From contig JAJEKV010000071.1 in assembly GCA_021234155.1 (NCBI GenBank), forward strand, positions 1,497,138 through 1,561,137: a stretch of 64,000 nt of DNA, written 5' to 3'. The stretch comes from Isoetes taiwanensis. Its lineage: Eukaryota > Streptophyta > Lycopodiopsida > Isoetales > Isoetaceae. A program made the translations under genes and the position numbers. The notes beneath the pieces were generated by a model. It did not search any database and was not told the DNA's origin. It saw only the letters and a program-made list of their open reading frames with translations. Below are positions 45,286 to 57,439 of this stretch, piece by piece (within the stretch, counting starts at the first letter, position 1; each line of letters starts with the position of its first letter).

Positions 45286-46660
45286 CTACATGTTGAGAAA
45301 AAGATAACCAAATACATTGTTAAAAAAAATCTGCACCTTTCATCACCTACCCAGTCAGTACGCTTTGAACATCATACTTACAAGCTCTCGTGCAATCGGG
45401 ACAATATGTAACCTAGGAAGAGAAGAAACATTCCAAATTATTTTGACAGAAGGCATTTATTACGTAAAAGAAAATAAGAAGAGCAATATACCTCTAAAAG
45501 TTTAGGTTGAAAGGTATCATCAATTAGAATATCAATTCCATAGATGACCCTTGCAGTTGGACAGTGCATATCTGGATGCTCTTTCACAGCACCTTCAAAG
45601 ACGGCTTTCACCATCGTTCAGACCACCTGGTGAATATCTGCCCATTTCACTGAGCAAATGTTCAAGATAATATTTAAGAGAGGAAAAGGTGGCAGCATTC
45701 ACAAGAAGCAAAAGCAAAAGAAATAAATTGCTACTGTCACGCTCCGCTGTCTCTAAAAGCCAAGCACAGTAAGTTCTTTTGGATGCATCTGGCCCCTCGA
45801 GACCTATATCTAATCCCTGAACCATTTATTCTTCTCGTTTGTCTTATTTCCACTATTGGACATATTGTCACAATTAGAAAAGAAGCTATACCTTTGTGCT
45901 CGTTTTCAAACTGGGGAACAAAATCATGAGTGTTTGAGTGTTTATATGATTCAATTTTGCGCGGTAATTCTGCAAGGCAATGTCACACATCAAAACGCCC
46001 ATTAAGGTTTTCCATTCAAAACATGAAGGTACGAAGATCAAATACTCACCATAACAGTAAAATGAGTCTCATAGTTACACAAGCTGCTTTCATAAATTGT
46101 ATATTTGTTATTTGCTAACCTAGTCTGCATATTTGATCGCTGTCAGAAAACCTTCCACATATTTTCCATCGTTGAGACATTTTCACATACCCAGAAGACA
46201 TCGCATAGGAAAATTTCCAGTGGCTGCAGACTACGCAACAACACCATGTAGCGCAAGTCGAACTTTCTGCCAGAAAAGGGCTGGATTCTCAACATACTTC
46301 TGACAAATTTTGGGACCAGTCTCCATGATACGAATAAGAGCAGACAAATATGATGTAATAGTGGTATCAATACTGCATGCCATATTCCAGAGCAAATTAC
46401 ATTTGTTATATGCAAGCAACAACAACAGTTAAAAAAAAAAACTTAACAATAACATCAATAGCAACAATGTAAACGGTGCAAGAAGACAAACAACGGATCA
46501 CCTGTATCTCAAAAACTACACAAAACATTGCCTACCTGCTGCATTGCCCTTGTCAGATGATGCTTCATGACAATGCATGCCTCAAATGGAAATTGGTTCA
46601 CATATTGATCATGGCGTAATCCTGCTGCCTTTCTGAACTCTTCATCAACTTGCAATCCAG
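45286..46660 (-). pseudogene. TTLL12: TTLL12-type tubulin-tyrosine-ligase-like gene fragment
   Basis: Minus-strand exons with good splice edges: about 46,536-46,650 ([26 protein letters not shown]); about 46,191-46,400 (LIRIMETGPKICQKYVE, KFDLRYMVLLRSLQPLEIF); 45,892-45,969 (NYRAKLNHIN); 45,492-45,649 (KWADIHQVV, then TMVKAVFEGAVKEHPDMH, YGIDILIDDTFQPKLLE); 45,286-45,412 (VTYCPDCTRACKYD, then VMKGADFF). This is the TTL ATP-grasp domain of TTLL12-like proteins. Damage: in-frame TGA at 45,618-45,620, TAG at 45,347-45,349, a T8-run frameshift near 45,331, frameshifts in the KICQKYVE exon after PALF and in the NYRAKL exon. The N-terminal half of the gene is missing. Confidence 0.8.
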
Positions 46661-46675
46661 TCCAGATAATATGAC

Positions 46676-46805
46676 CTTAGGAACAAACACGTCCATGGCA
46701 GCTACTGTTCTCCCATCATCATTAAGATGCATATAGAAGGCCTTGATACTCTTAGGGTAGTTATACACTATCACTGGCTTCAAGAACATCTCCTCAGTAA
46801 GATAT
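46676..46805 (-). pseudogene. asparaginyl-tRNA synthetase exon fused to TTLL12 fragment
   Basis: The 130 bp encode [38 protein letters not shown] and VFVPK. This block belongs to the class II catalytic core of cytosolic-type asparaginyl-tRNA synthetase, which charges tRNA-Asn. Acceptor-like CAG precedes it, and AAG/GTCATA follows where the family normally continues into GELIGGSQREER. Only about 25 nt separate it from the TTLL12 exon, too short for a plant intron, so two genes were joined within former introns. No other synthetase exon is found in the window. Confidence 0.75.
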
Positions 46806-47147
46806 CTGACACGAAAGACTTACATGTTCAACATAAGCACTCTTAGCAGGTCTGGAATGATGATGCTGACAAATTACAAATTTACACATACTAGAAAATA
46901 CAAACTTCTAAAGAATAGCTGCAATAGCTGCATTGACATATCATGCACGCTACAATAGGCGAGGATGGAAACTACTACAAATTTTCAAAAAGTACAATAT
47001 CCAGCCTTCTAACCTGTTAACTGGCATCATAATGGCATGCTCAAGGCCTCGTTATTTACATTTCACTCGGTGCATTTCAATCTTCTACTATACTGATCTT
47101 TAACGAAGTTAGATGCTTCTGTTAATAGTACATAGGATAAGGCCTAC

Positions 47148-48440
47148 CACATCTGGATACGCAACAGCAAAATCGATAGCAATTGCTCCACCGAGACTTG
47201 CCCCAACAAGGACAATTGGCTTCTTTACATGTCTTTTCCAAAACTGCATACCCAATATTGCGCACCTGATTATCATCTGTGCAATAATGTTTTACCAGAA
47301 AAACTGCTTGGCAGAAGAAGGGGTGAGGAGAGAAAAAAAAGGTCTACAAAAGACCCTATTTCATGAGACCATGCTAATGCACATTTTTCCATGAGACCAT
47401 AGAACAAGCAAAAACCATGTGTAAGTAGCTGTAAAATATAATCAGTTGCTAATAATCAACTTCCTGTAGGCAGATTGTTATTACCAGCTTTTTAAAGTTC
47501 AGAAGCAGGAGGAGGAGGCTATCAGGATGATTGTGAACACCACAAACATTTGAGTTAAACATAGCAGCTTTCATTGAGAATGCATCCTTGAATGTTGAAA
47601 AGGGAGCGGCTGATCAAATTGAACCTGCTGATGACACTGGGAAACCAGCAGAGGACACTGAAGGGTACAAGAATGATGCGAAATTGAGAGAGTAATATTA
47701 AGAGGCATCACATAAATAAAGGTCTACAGAATAATAGCTATTTTGGAACTCTACTTATTGTCTTGATGTATGGTCTCGTAGACCCTATGGGTCTCCTGTA
47801 GACATTAACAAACTCTTTCTTTCTTTCTTGATCAACCTGACCTCTGTTAAAGGTTATAAGTTAGAGCTTAAATCCTAATCCATTGATCTGATACTCCAAT
47901 TATCATGCTTATGCACTCCAAACAATAGCTGGGAGATGCTAACCTAGCTTTGCTGTTGGTGGAAACCTAGCAATTTTGTTAGCGGTAAGGAGAACCTTAG
48001 AATTGTGTTATGTAAGATCCTATGGGTTTGCCCTACTAAGTATCATCGGGAATCTCACCTCATATAAGTGTTCTCTTTTTTTGCGGTTACACCGAAAAGA
48101 AAGAACTTTTTCTTCAAGCAGATCTCCTACACACACACTCTTTGAATTAGCCAGTGGCCAATATCATTTACTTATTCTAACGGCAAATACCTAGATGCAT
48201 AGTACAAAAGCATTTAATTATACATGTCCCTGTATGTGCATAACCGTGAGAAGTCCAAACACGAATCTGAAAAACCCCATCCAAGAATATCAAGCGCCTG
48301 CGGACTTCCATGCCCGCACCTTCAAGTAATGGATATATATGTCGCCATTCCAAACAAGAGTCGTCAATGAAAAACTTGACACGTTTGTAGGCAAGAATTG
48401 GTAGACGAGAAAAAGACTTCCATAATACCTATCAAAGCCA
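47148..48440 (-). pseudogene. alpha/beta hydrolase gene fragment
   Basis: Two exon-like pieces on the minus strand. 48,265-48,440: DDSCLEWRHIYPLLEGAGMEV followed, after a one-base frame change, by LDILGWGFSD, the strand-3 / helix-A region of plant plastid-type alpha/beta hydrolases. 47,148-47,265: QFWKRHVKKPIVLVGASLGG and AIAIDFAVAYPDV, which contains the nucleophile elbow G-x-S-x-G (GASLG, serine intact), with acceptor AATCAG and donor GTAGGCC at its edges. C-terminal exons carrying the Asp and His are absent. Possible 5' exon sequence extends to about 48,790 in broken frames. The specific enzyme and substrate cannot be told. Confidence 0.65.
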
Positions 48441-48964
48441 TGTAGTAGAAGTAACGGATTGCACGCCCTTGCATTCCATTTGAGGTATCACAATGACTTG
48501 TCATAATTGGCGTGGAACAAAATCTTGTCTATGTTTCCAACCCGGATGAGTCCGGATATAGTATGACACATTTTTAGAAGAGAGCTTACATGGATTTGGA
48601 AGCCTTTGAATTCTCATAGCCATTTCACGGGCGGTGATTCTCGTAAATTCTCCACTTCGGGGGAAGGAAAGATGGAAAGGATGTGGAGCTTATCGCCGGA
48701 TCACGTGGAACGGCTACCAAATCGCCCTTTTAGATTGGCGGAAACTCCGAACGAAAGGAATTTCGTGATGATTCCATGCAAATTGCTTTGAAGCAGGTGA
48801 GGCTACTAAATGTGTTCCCATTTGAAGCGTGCTGGTTAAGAAGTAATAGACCGATCAACTAAAATCAGAGTATGCATCCAAACTTCCGGTTAGCCGGTAT
48901 GCACAGTAGCCGCCTGGCAACAGGGATGACCTAACATTTACAGCTTACAGCAGGTTTTTAGCAG

Positions 48965-49016
48965 TTTTTGGCATATTCTAGGTATATGCTAGCATATACC
49001 ATGAATATGCCAAAAA
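48965..49016. repeat. 52-bp near-perfect palindrome
   Basis: The sequence reads the same on both strands except for one 2-bp asymmetry per arm. Its centre GGTATATGCTAGCATATACC is fully self-complementary and is flanked by GGCATATTC / GAATATGCC and a T5/A5 edge. It has no loop. It could extrude as a cruciform or be a miniature foldback element. A second small palindrome (TTGCCCC / GGGGCAA) lies at about 49,034-49,052. Confidence 0.85.
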
Positions 49017-49349
49017 CCCACATAAACAAGGGATTGCCCCCCTAGGGGCAACCCAAAAATAGTTTTCCATTACTTTAATATAAGACATGTCTTATAATCA
49101 CGATTTTCCACTATGCAAAATATCCACTGTACACTGGAGTTTGAACAGAGAGTAATAGAAGAAAAAATTTGAAAAATAGTAACAGAGGAGATCTGGATGT
49201 TCGAATCTTCAATGAAACTTGGCTGTTGGCAGATCAAATCTTACAAAACCAATGAACTTGGTTGTTGGGAGATCAAAATTTTGCAGTAATCTATTCACAG
49301 CTGCTATTCAATCTGAATTAAAAAAAAAGGACGGCTGGCTTTAAAAAAA

Positions 49350-49740
49350 GGACGCTGGCTTGAAGACGGACTGGCTTGAAGATGGGCTTGAGACCTATTT
49401 GCATGTTGCTGCTTGAAGAATCCGAACCTGCTTGAACAGAATCCGACCTATTTGCATGTTGCTTGAATCTGAACCTGCTTGAACAGAATCCGAACCTGCT
49501 TGAACAGAATCCGACCTATTTGCGTAATCCGACCTATTTGCATGTTCTTTGCCAAGAATCCGAACACGCTTGAAGATTCCGGGCTTGAATCCGAACCCGC
49601 TTTGAAGATTCTCGGGCTTGAAGAATCCGAACCCGCTTGAAGGATCCGATTTTCGACCGCTTCGACTTCAAAAATCACGCTTTTCGACCGCTTTGACTCG
49701 GCTCGGGCTTGAACGAACCCGCGCCTCGCCGCGAAGAACC
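49350..49740. repeat. degenerate minisatellite (GCTTGAA..AATCCGAACC)
   Basis: A unit of roughly 18-22 bp close to CTTGAACAGAATCCGAACCT recurs with substitutions and variable linkers (ATTTGCATGTTG, ATTCCGGG). GC content rises toward 49,740. The short ORFs here on both strands are by-products of the repeat. No gene is called. Confidence 0.65.
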
Positions 49741-49901
49741 CGATTGATGAAATATCTCTTTTTTGCGACACCCTTGGATTGCGGCGAAAAAGAACTGTGA
49801 TTGGTGCAAGAATGCTCTCTTATTTTGTGGCGGGGGAAATCCCCCGGAAGAAAATGAGACTGCAAGATTGTACAGAAGAGCTTTACGACATGTCTTAAAA
49901 A

Positions 49902-50234
49902 TTGCCATGGAAAAACTCTCTTGTCTTAAATGCTGACTTGGACCAACCAAATTTAATAAAAAATAAGACAGTGTGGTCGTGGAAAAAGGGCCTTAGCTCT
50001 ACAAGAAGTTTATCCTTGGCCGCTGCGAACAATTCTTTTTTTTGGACTCGGGAAAAGACGTTGGGTGTAAAGATTCTGGGTGTGAGAGAAGAAATAGTGC
50101 AAAATGTAACCACCATAGAAGAAATTTTGCGCAAGTTTAGAACTCTATCAAGAGACCTAGTGTTCAAGGAGGTGGTCACGAAGAAGGTTTGCATTAAGTT
50201 AGAAGATCTTAGTTATGGACATGCAAAAAATTGA
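49902..50234 (+). CDS. unrecognised 110-codon ORF
   Basis: ATG at 49,902, stop at 50,234. The peptide is Lys/Leu-rich with TREKTLGVKILGVREEIV and IEEILRKFRTLSRDLV, amphipathic and helix-prone. It follows the minisatellite. No family recognised. It could be a transposon remnant; nothing around it indicates a promoter. Confidence 0.25.
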   Translation: MPWKNSLVLNADLDQPNLIKNKTVWSWKKGLSSTRSLSLAAANNSFFWTREKTLGVKILGVREEIVQNVTTIEEILRKFRTLSRDLVFKEVVTKKVCIKLEDLSYGHAKN

Positions 50235-50429
50235 ACTTATATTGTGTCTTCTTGAACGCACTCGTTTATAGGTTAGAATTGCTAATCCGACTAGACAGTT
50301 CGAGAACATGCAGCAGTTGAGGCCGCACTATTGCCTTGTGTTTTGTGCCCGTGAAATAGATAAGTGCTATGATAGACTACCATGGGATTTCCACTATTAC
50401 ACCTCCTTCCTATCTCCTCTTCCTTTTTA

Positions 50430-50600
50430 CCATTCGATAATAGTAAGCGGGTTTTGGGCCTTGGTGGGAATCACCCATACCAATGACTTGACCACTAGGC
50501 TTTTTTTCTTCTTTTCTTGTACAGCCGACGATAGTCAATCGGTTTTGGACCTGGATGAGGGTCGATCATTACCAATGGCTTGACCACTAGACTATCATCG
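50430..50600 (-). repeat. SINE-like pair of tRNA-related heads
   Basis: On the minus strand two tandem units each carry an A-box-like GTCTAGTGGTCAAGCC (second unit GCCTAGTGGTCAAGTC) and, about 35 nt later, a B-box-like AGGTCCAAAACC (second AAGGCCCAAAACC). The A-box region closely resembles Glu/Asp-type tRNAs. The units are about 90-100 bp apart, separated by an AG-rich stretch (C/T-rich on plus). This fits a dimeric tRNA-derived SINE. No full cloverleaf forms, so it is not a tRNA gene. Confidence 0.5.
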
Positions 50601-50639
50601 CAATGCTTTTCTTTTTCGTTCTCGAGAGTTTCATGTTCA

Positions 50640-52806
50640 GCTTCTCAAGAAAAATGCATAAGGAAAATCCCATGGTAATTGAATAGCACGTCATCTAGCA
50701 TATGGGCTGGAAGGGCGCATACCCCCCCCTGGGGCCCTTCTTTTTTTACGTCCCTCCCTCTCTGCTTTCCCACATGCATGGAAAATTTGCATCTCTCGTG
50801 CTATATGGCGAGAGATAAAAAAAAATGTACGTATTTTCTAAAAAATGCATGAGAGATTATTTTCTCTGGTGCAATTTGTTTTTGGTGGACGGGGGAGGCC
50901 TGAGGTGGGGGGGCTTTTGCCTTCTACGCTATGGCCGGCTATGGCACACTAGGCACGGCCACATGACCCTTTTTTTTTAGGTACCCCTTCCCCTTTTTTC
51001 AAATTTAGAGGTGGAGGCCCCCCCACTTTAATGCGGAGGTCACACTCGTGTACCCCTTCTTTTAGCCCCCCTCCTTACAATTTCCTTAACATTTTTGGAG
51101 GTCCTCTTCCTTTTTTGGAGGCCCTGTCCTCTCCTGTATACAGGAATATTTAGGCAAATGCGCGGAGGCCAATCTTCTGGCCGGAATTTGTGACACCTAC
51201 GTTGGTGTAACGTGAAAATAGGCGTGTCCCATTTTCGGCTGACCTGGCATTTTTGCTTTCTGTTTGCGACGAGCTCTAGGTATGGCATCCTTTTGGTGCC
51301 CAGTGACTTGCTTACAGTGAGGGCGTCGTTCTTGACCTCTTCTGGAGCGCCTTGGCCGTGGCATCAATTTGATGTAGTTTTTAGGTGGAGCGCCACTGTT
51401 CTTGGAGGTCGTTGGTGATCTTTAAGCGGAGATTCTTGGAGGTTTTCTTATTTTCTTCACACATTCGGGTATTCAAAGTGTTAGAACGATTGTTTTCTTG
51501 CCATGGACCACTGTTTTCGCTGTTTACATGATTTTTCCGCTGTCCCATGATTTTTTTTGCTGTATTCTTTGTATTTAATCGTGTGTTGTTGCGTGTATGC
51601 AGATCAGGAAGATCTTTAGGGGATGCAGAGGATTTGGAGGAGATAGGTTCGAAATTGGCTTTCTTAGTTGCAAATCTTGGCTTATCTCCTTCGCAATCCC
51701 TACTTTTTTCTTGTAGCAGCCTCAGTTTTGGTGTTTCGCAGTATCTTTATAGAGAGCAAGAACAAGACAGCCTTATGCTTTGTGAAGCTCAGGATTTCGA
51801 ATGGTTTTGGAAGCATCCTCAAAGTCTGTATTCTTTTTTAGCTATCCTATTATCTTGTCTTTGCAGCCAAGCAGCAGCTACATGGCACTTGTTTAATGGA
51901 TCTGAAAACTTTTATGAATGCAAAAGTCTTATGGTTCTGTGAACTTACCTGTGTAAATCTGTAATGATTATCTCTGATGAAATAAGTTCAATGAGTATCT
52001 GTGTAATCTTCTTGATTTCTGTCTGATCAACTGCAAAAATACACACTTAAAAAAATGTTTGAGAATGCCTTAGAATTGAGTTAAGAATCGAGTGCTTCTG
52101 GGAAAGAATGCCTGCCACGTGGCAGACAACAATAGGCAGATAGGGCAGAAAATGGGATAGACAGCCTATTTTTACCTATGGGGAAACGTATATGGAGGGG
52201 GTAAGAAAAAATGTCATGCGGCCTTGCCTACTATTTCTTTCAGTGCCTAAGGGTTTTTCTATTGTTCGATGTCCGGCACTATTGCTTTCTACTTAAATTA
52301 CACTAAATCCTTCTGTTTTCTAATTAATTGCATCATACTTTTTCGGCTTTAACTTATATGGATCACTATGCCGGGTCTTGATTTGGGAAACCATGCTGTG
52401 CCATTTATGTAGACTCAGATTATGGATTTTTTTTTATCTTGAATAGATCAGAAAGAGGACGACTTTCTAGCATACTGAGAGCTGGCTTTTCTGTTTATGC
52501 ATAAATTGAAGCAAATAAAGGCTTCGATTTTCGGTGGAAGCATAAGGATTAGGAAAGGCAGTCAACCTTTTGCAACAAGCAGGAGATTCTACAATAGGTA
52601 GGGGATTTCATCGGAAGCACAGAATTTTGCCTCAGGTAGGGGGTTTAGTCAGGGGCAAGGGACTTCATATTAAATTTCATTCCTTTTTTTGTTTGATTTG
52701 CCTTTATAAGCTTCTATTCATAATAAGCTTTGGCTTTTTCGAAAGAATAAAGAATGTTCCTTGCGCACAAATCCTTCCTGGCCCTGTTTTTATAGTTTAA
52801 TCACTA
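50640..52806. other. low-complexity interval, no gene supported
   Basis: C- and T-rich runs near 50,720-51,060 (including C7 and T9), then mixed sequence. ORFs at 51,212-51,418 and 51,547-51,942 show no motif and are probably chance. A cluster of AGG(G)GG(A/T)TT phrases at about 52,580-52,660 repeats irregularly. Nothing else recognised. Confidence 0.4.
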
Positions 52807-52836
52807 CTAGTAAACGTGTGCCCGACGTTGCCGGGC
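52807..52836 (-). mobile_element. Helitron 3' terminus
   Basis: Read on the minus strand: GCCCG, loop, CGGGC hairpin, then ACACGTTTA, then CTAG, followed by T. This is the canonical plant Helitron 3' end (stem-loop about 10 nt before CTRR, insertion before T). The element therefore extends from 52,807 toward higher coordinates, with its 5' TC end somewhere to the right, possibly beyond 64,000. No Rep/helicase ORF was found in 52.8-64 kb, so it would be non-autonomous or truncated. Confidence 0.75.
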
Positions 52837-52904
52837 TAATGTCCTCGCATGCGTTTCTACTCGGCAAACTTGAATCTTTCTACATACGTGTGTTTTTTCT
52901 ACAG

Positions 52905-52975
52905 ACTTAAATCTTCCAAGTTGAGGGGCACATTACTCTATAAACTTAAATCTTCCAAGTTGAGGGGCGCATTAT
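52905..52975. repeat. tandem 39-bp duplication
   Basis: ACTTAAATCTTCCAAGTTGA followed by GGGGC is repeated twice, just inside the Helitron end. Downstream to about 54,700 is AT-rich with no supportable gene. Confidence 0.7.
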
Positions 52976-54734
52976 TGGAATATTGCAATGGTAAACAGTA
53001 TCATAGCAACTTTATATCAATCTTCTAGGATTCATATCACCATGTCAGATTGAAGGACACATAGCACAAAATAGAAGAATCTAGCACATATGTATAAGCA
53101 ACTTCAACACAAAAAAAAGGGTGCCATTACAAACATGATAGATGATTCCAAAACAAACGAACAAAAATGATGCATTACTAAGTTTGCATAAGAAATTCGA
53201 TAAGGTATGATCCTACTCTCAAATAGCCATTGGCATCTCTAAATACCTATTCACAACACTTTAAATGCCAAATCAAATTTCACGGTGATATTGAGTAAAA
53301 CAAAGATGCAATTTTGAATTCTTTCTTCACCGCATGGTGTCCATGGCATCTCCTGGAAAAATATCCAAGTTGTATATCCACACTCTGTGCTGACACGTGA
53401 ACTATAACTCATTATAAACCCTTTCTGATATTTTGTGATGACACATGAACCGTAAGCTCATTAAAAGCTCTTCCAAAACCAATCTTCTCCTTTTCAACAA
53501 AACATGATGCATGATATTGTAGAAAAAAAAATGGATGGTATAGCCCTTTGGAAGCCGAGAACGAAGGGCAAAATGCACGTCTCAGAGGTACTCAAGCACT
53601 CGTGCACGATTTACTTGGAGCAAGGATGTGCTTCTAATGTTGAGAAAATATATATGGTGTTTCAGTGTAATCCTTGACTTGATGTTTAAGCCTGACTTAA
53701 CATCATGAGTAATTTGTCAAAGACGACTAAATGCAAGTATCATTACTCAGTTTTTTCTTAAGCCTTGGACGTGTGGCCCATTTGAACAGTTAACAATATT
53801 TGGAGGAGAAGAATATTTTGATAAATTTTTTATTCTACTCAATGCATGTAGCCATTAAATGCAAACCACGCAACCAAAGAATAGACAAAAAGCAAAACTG
53901 CTCGGAGTATTCTTCTACTCTCAGCAAAGAGAACATACACACATGTAAGGTATCTGCTTATGATTATCTACTTATGAAGGATAAGAACTGGCTAGAGTAA
54001 ATCTCTCTACCAATTCTAAAATTGTTTGCCAATAGGCATGTACTGATTTAAACGTTGGCTTGCACAACAAACATAAGAGTCATTTTGTTATATGTCAATT
54101 ATAGCCAAATATTAGTCATTCATCTTGAATATAGGTACAAAAGACCTAGTCAAATAAGAATGAAAATTTTCTTATTAAAGTGCCCATGGCATTAAAAGAG
54201 GCAGGAAAAAGAATATGTTGCAGCAAAAGACATGCTATAGAACTTAGAAATATCTCCAACAATAAAAAAGATTGAATTTCTACCTTTATTTTCTGAATGT
54301 ACAGCCTAAACATAGCATAATAGGTGGCTTACAATATGGACATCCACCTACAAGAAATACTTAAGAGTTGGATATCCTTGAACATTATACCTGTCATCAT
54401 TGTTTACAATATATGGTTTTGATCAGCATTGGCATAGCACAACCTGTCTTATTTTGAAGCACAAAACTATATTTCTTTACTTGTAGCTAAATCCTTTTTG
54501 AGCATTAGCATCCAACTTGGAAATCACAATGTCTTCTTCAATTACAATGGCGTTGTTGCGCATATGTAGGGGCGTGCGTTTATATGAGCTTTCTATATAC
54601 ATCAGATCTTATGTCGGGACCCATTTCAATTTCAAGTTTTATGGTAGCTTAATCTCAATTGGGTTTTTTCCTTTCCCAGTGCTTGCTTAGGTAATCGTGT
54701 TCTTTGTATATCAACATTGGGTCCCACTTTCATT

Positions 54735-54980
54735 CTTCTTTGTCTACAATGTGCTTTAAGGATGATTCTAATATGAGCATTATCAATCTCCAACCATGGC
54801 TTGTTCTTCTTTAGCTACAGCATGCTTTAAGGATGACAATAATATGAGTGAATGATCAACATTATGAATTTGCTGGATGGCTTGTTCTTCTTTATCTATG
54901 ACATGCTTTAAGGATGACAATAATTTGAGTGAATGGTCAACATTACCAATATTATGTTATTCTATTCTATTCTATTCTAA
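54735..54980. repeat. three-copy repeat of about 88 bp ending in (ATTCT)n
   Basis: A unit containing TTGTTCTTCTTTAGCTACA, then CATGCTTTAAGGATGACAAT, then ATATGAGTGAATGATCAAC occurs about three times, with another fragment (CATGCTTTAAGGAT) at about 55,187. It ends in four ATTCT units at 54,957-54,979, the same pentanucleotide as the LINE tail at 31.2 kb. From there to 57,400 I see no gene. Confidence 0.6.
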
Positions 54981-57439
54981 GACTTGGAACTGATTATTGG
55001 AATCATTCTAAGATTAAGACTCATCAAAGAATATCACTAAAGGGCATTCTTGTAGCGTTATCTATATTCTCATGAACTAAAACTTTGACAACATCACAAA
55101 GTGGATGTAGTCGAATTAATGGCAATATAAGCTAATACTGCTGAGCTTTGAGTTGTTAGTTTTAGAGATTTTTAATTAATATACAACATGCTTTAAGGAT
55201 ACCTGATTTCCTGCTTTAAGAGTTTAGTCAGATACCCTGATATCTGACTTATATACAGCCAACCAACGGATAAATTTTTTAGGAGTAACTAATATCCTAA
55301 GGTGGATAAATTTTATATCCTAAAGTGTTATTCCATTCTTAAACCTGAGTGAATTCAGCTTCAAATACCTTGAAATTTTGCTTCACTAATCAGAAATACA
55401 TTTTCTAAAGTAACAAAATCAACGTTCATATAAAAACATTAGTGATGGAGATTGAGTTAGTAAACATGATGAATGTGCATTGGTGACAATGCTTCATCAC
55501 GTCCAGCTGATCTTTCTGTATTTATTGAAAAAATAAGCTTTAAGAATAGTCCAACTAAATTAAAGTCGTACTGCCCACAATAAGTATGTACCTCAATCTA
55601 TGTTTTGAACCAAGACAACCTTTCCATGCTTTGAAATTTTGCATACTGCCATATTGTTTATCATTTTCCTGAAGTATACTACTTAAAGGGCCATCAGCAC
55701 TAAGGCCTATGCAATCAGGAAAAAACTATGTAAGTTCAACCATGGAATAACAATCTGCAAATTTTGAAATATGCTGCAAAACATGCAGAAAACTATTCCA
55801 GCTAAATTTGTATGTTGTGTTCTCACTTACTATTGTATTGCTGTCCCCTTCAACTTTTCTATAAATCATGACCATATATTTTGTTGCACAACACTGCTGC
55901 ACATAATAAAATCGTGACACCTTGCTCAAAGAACTTCAACATCTCTGCAAACTTAAATAAGAAACCAATATATAGCAAAGTCAGATAGTCTAAATGAAGC
56001 ATTTTACTTACACAAATGAACAAAGTTAAGCTTAATCATAAAGGAAGAACCAGAATAAGTATTGTCTAAATTGAGCAACCCGACAATTAATAAAGTGACT
56101 CGTTCTAAACCCTGTCTTAAACAAAGTTTCTAACTTCATCAATGCTCATAGGAAGAGTAGGCTAAATATGCAGAAAGAACAACCCAATATAAGACCAACA
56201 GATGAACCCGAAAAGACAGTTCATGGCACTAATAAATGCTTTGAGCCTATCTAGAAAGGTGTAGGAAGAAGACTTTACAAGGGGCATAAAGGAACTGCAT
56301 GGTTTTTTATTGACATCCTGTACACTAGAACGGAAAATTAAAGAAAAATACCAAAAGAAAGAATACAGGGACACTTGCCTTATGTAAATAGCTATTAGCT
56401 TCAGTCAGAAGAAAACAAATTAATTGTGTTTTACAAGCTCAACTGGTTTTCCAGGTTTTTTCCTGTGGTATGTTGCAGTATGCATTATGCTTTTGGGAAG
56501 CAACAAGTTTAGCACAGGAGACTGATCTTGGAACAGATGGTGTACATTTGGGCATTACTAACAGTATTTCTCTTATGTTACTATAGCTTTTTAGATTATT
56601 GAGATGGACGGAATCCAATTGTGATGAATCCGGATGACTTTGTTTACCCTCCCCATCCTCCTTCTTTCCTTTCCGATTTGTCATTTCTTCCTGAGATTCA
56701 TAATAGTGCCAATTCTTTCTAGAACATGAATATTTTCATTTTCTAGCACATTAAAAAGCACAAGGTTGTGATGCTCGAACAGAAGATGCTTCCATTCCTT
56801 TAATAACTTATCATGCTGCTGTTAAATCTCTGACTATAATCTGCGGCAACTGAAATGATATGTCTGGTGGAAACTAGATTGCCTGTGAGATAAGGCATGC
56901 ATCCACATGGGTGGGAGAAATCGGTCCAGGTAATGCACTAGGACTGAGCTACTCCACTTAATTTTTGTCTTTCATTGCAAGAACTTACCTTATGTGTACG
57001 CATAATCTATTTGTTGATCGTGAACCGCCCTACAATTCTGGACTTAGCAGCCATATCTGCTAGATCTCGCCGTCACGTCTGTGTGGTTAGTGTGTTTCAG
57101 AGGACTGTATTCTGACTTACATATTGACTTGGAGCATGGTTAAAGAATCATATGCTGAGGTGGAAAAGCTTGTTTGACCCCATCACAGTTTGATCACGGT
57201 GTAGAATGCTTTAGAAGGAATATACTTGGGAATATTAAGGAAATCAAGGGCTGAAAACAAGCGATAAAGAAAAACAAGTGAATATTTAATTCTAACATAG
57301 CTAACCTTACCTTGTTAATTAGTCACATGAATAATTAATACACCATTAAGTATTCATGGTGACATGTCATGTATTTGTACATATAGCATATAAATACGTG
57401 GAACATCACCCACATAGTCTTTGAGCATATGCTATTCTA

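Noticed and set aside
51547-51942. 131-codon plus-strand ORF
   Set aside because: Hydrophobic start over T-rich DNA and no conserved motif; not distinguishable from chance.
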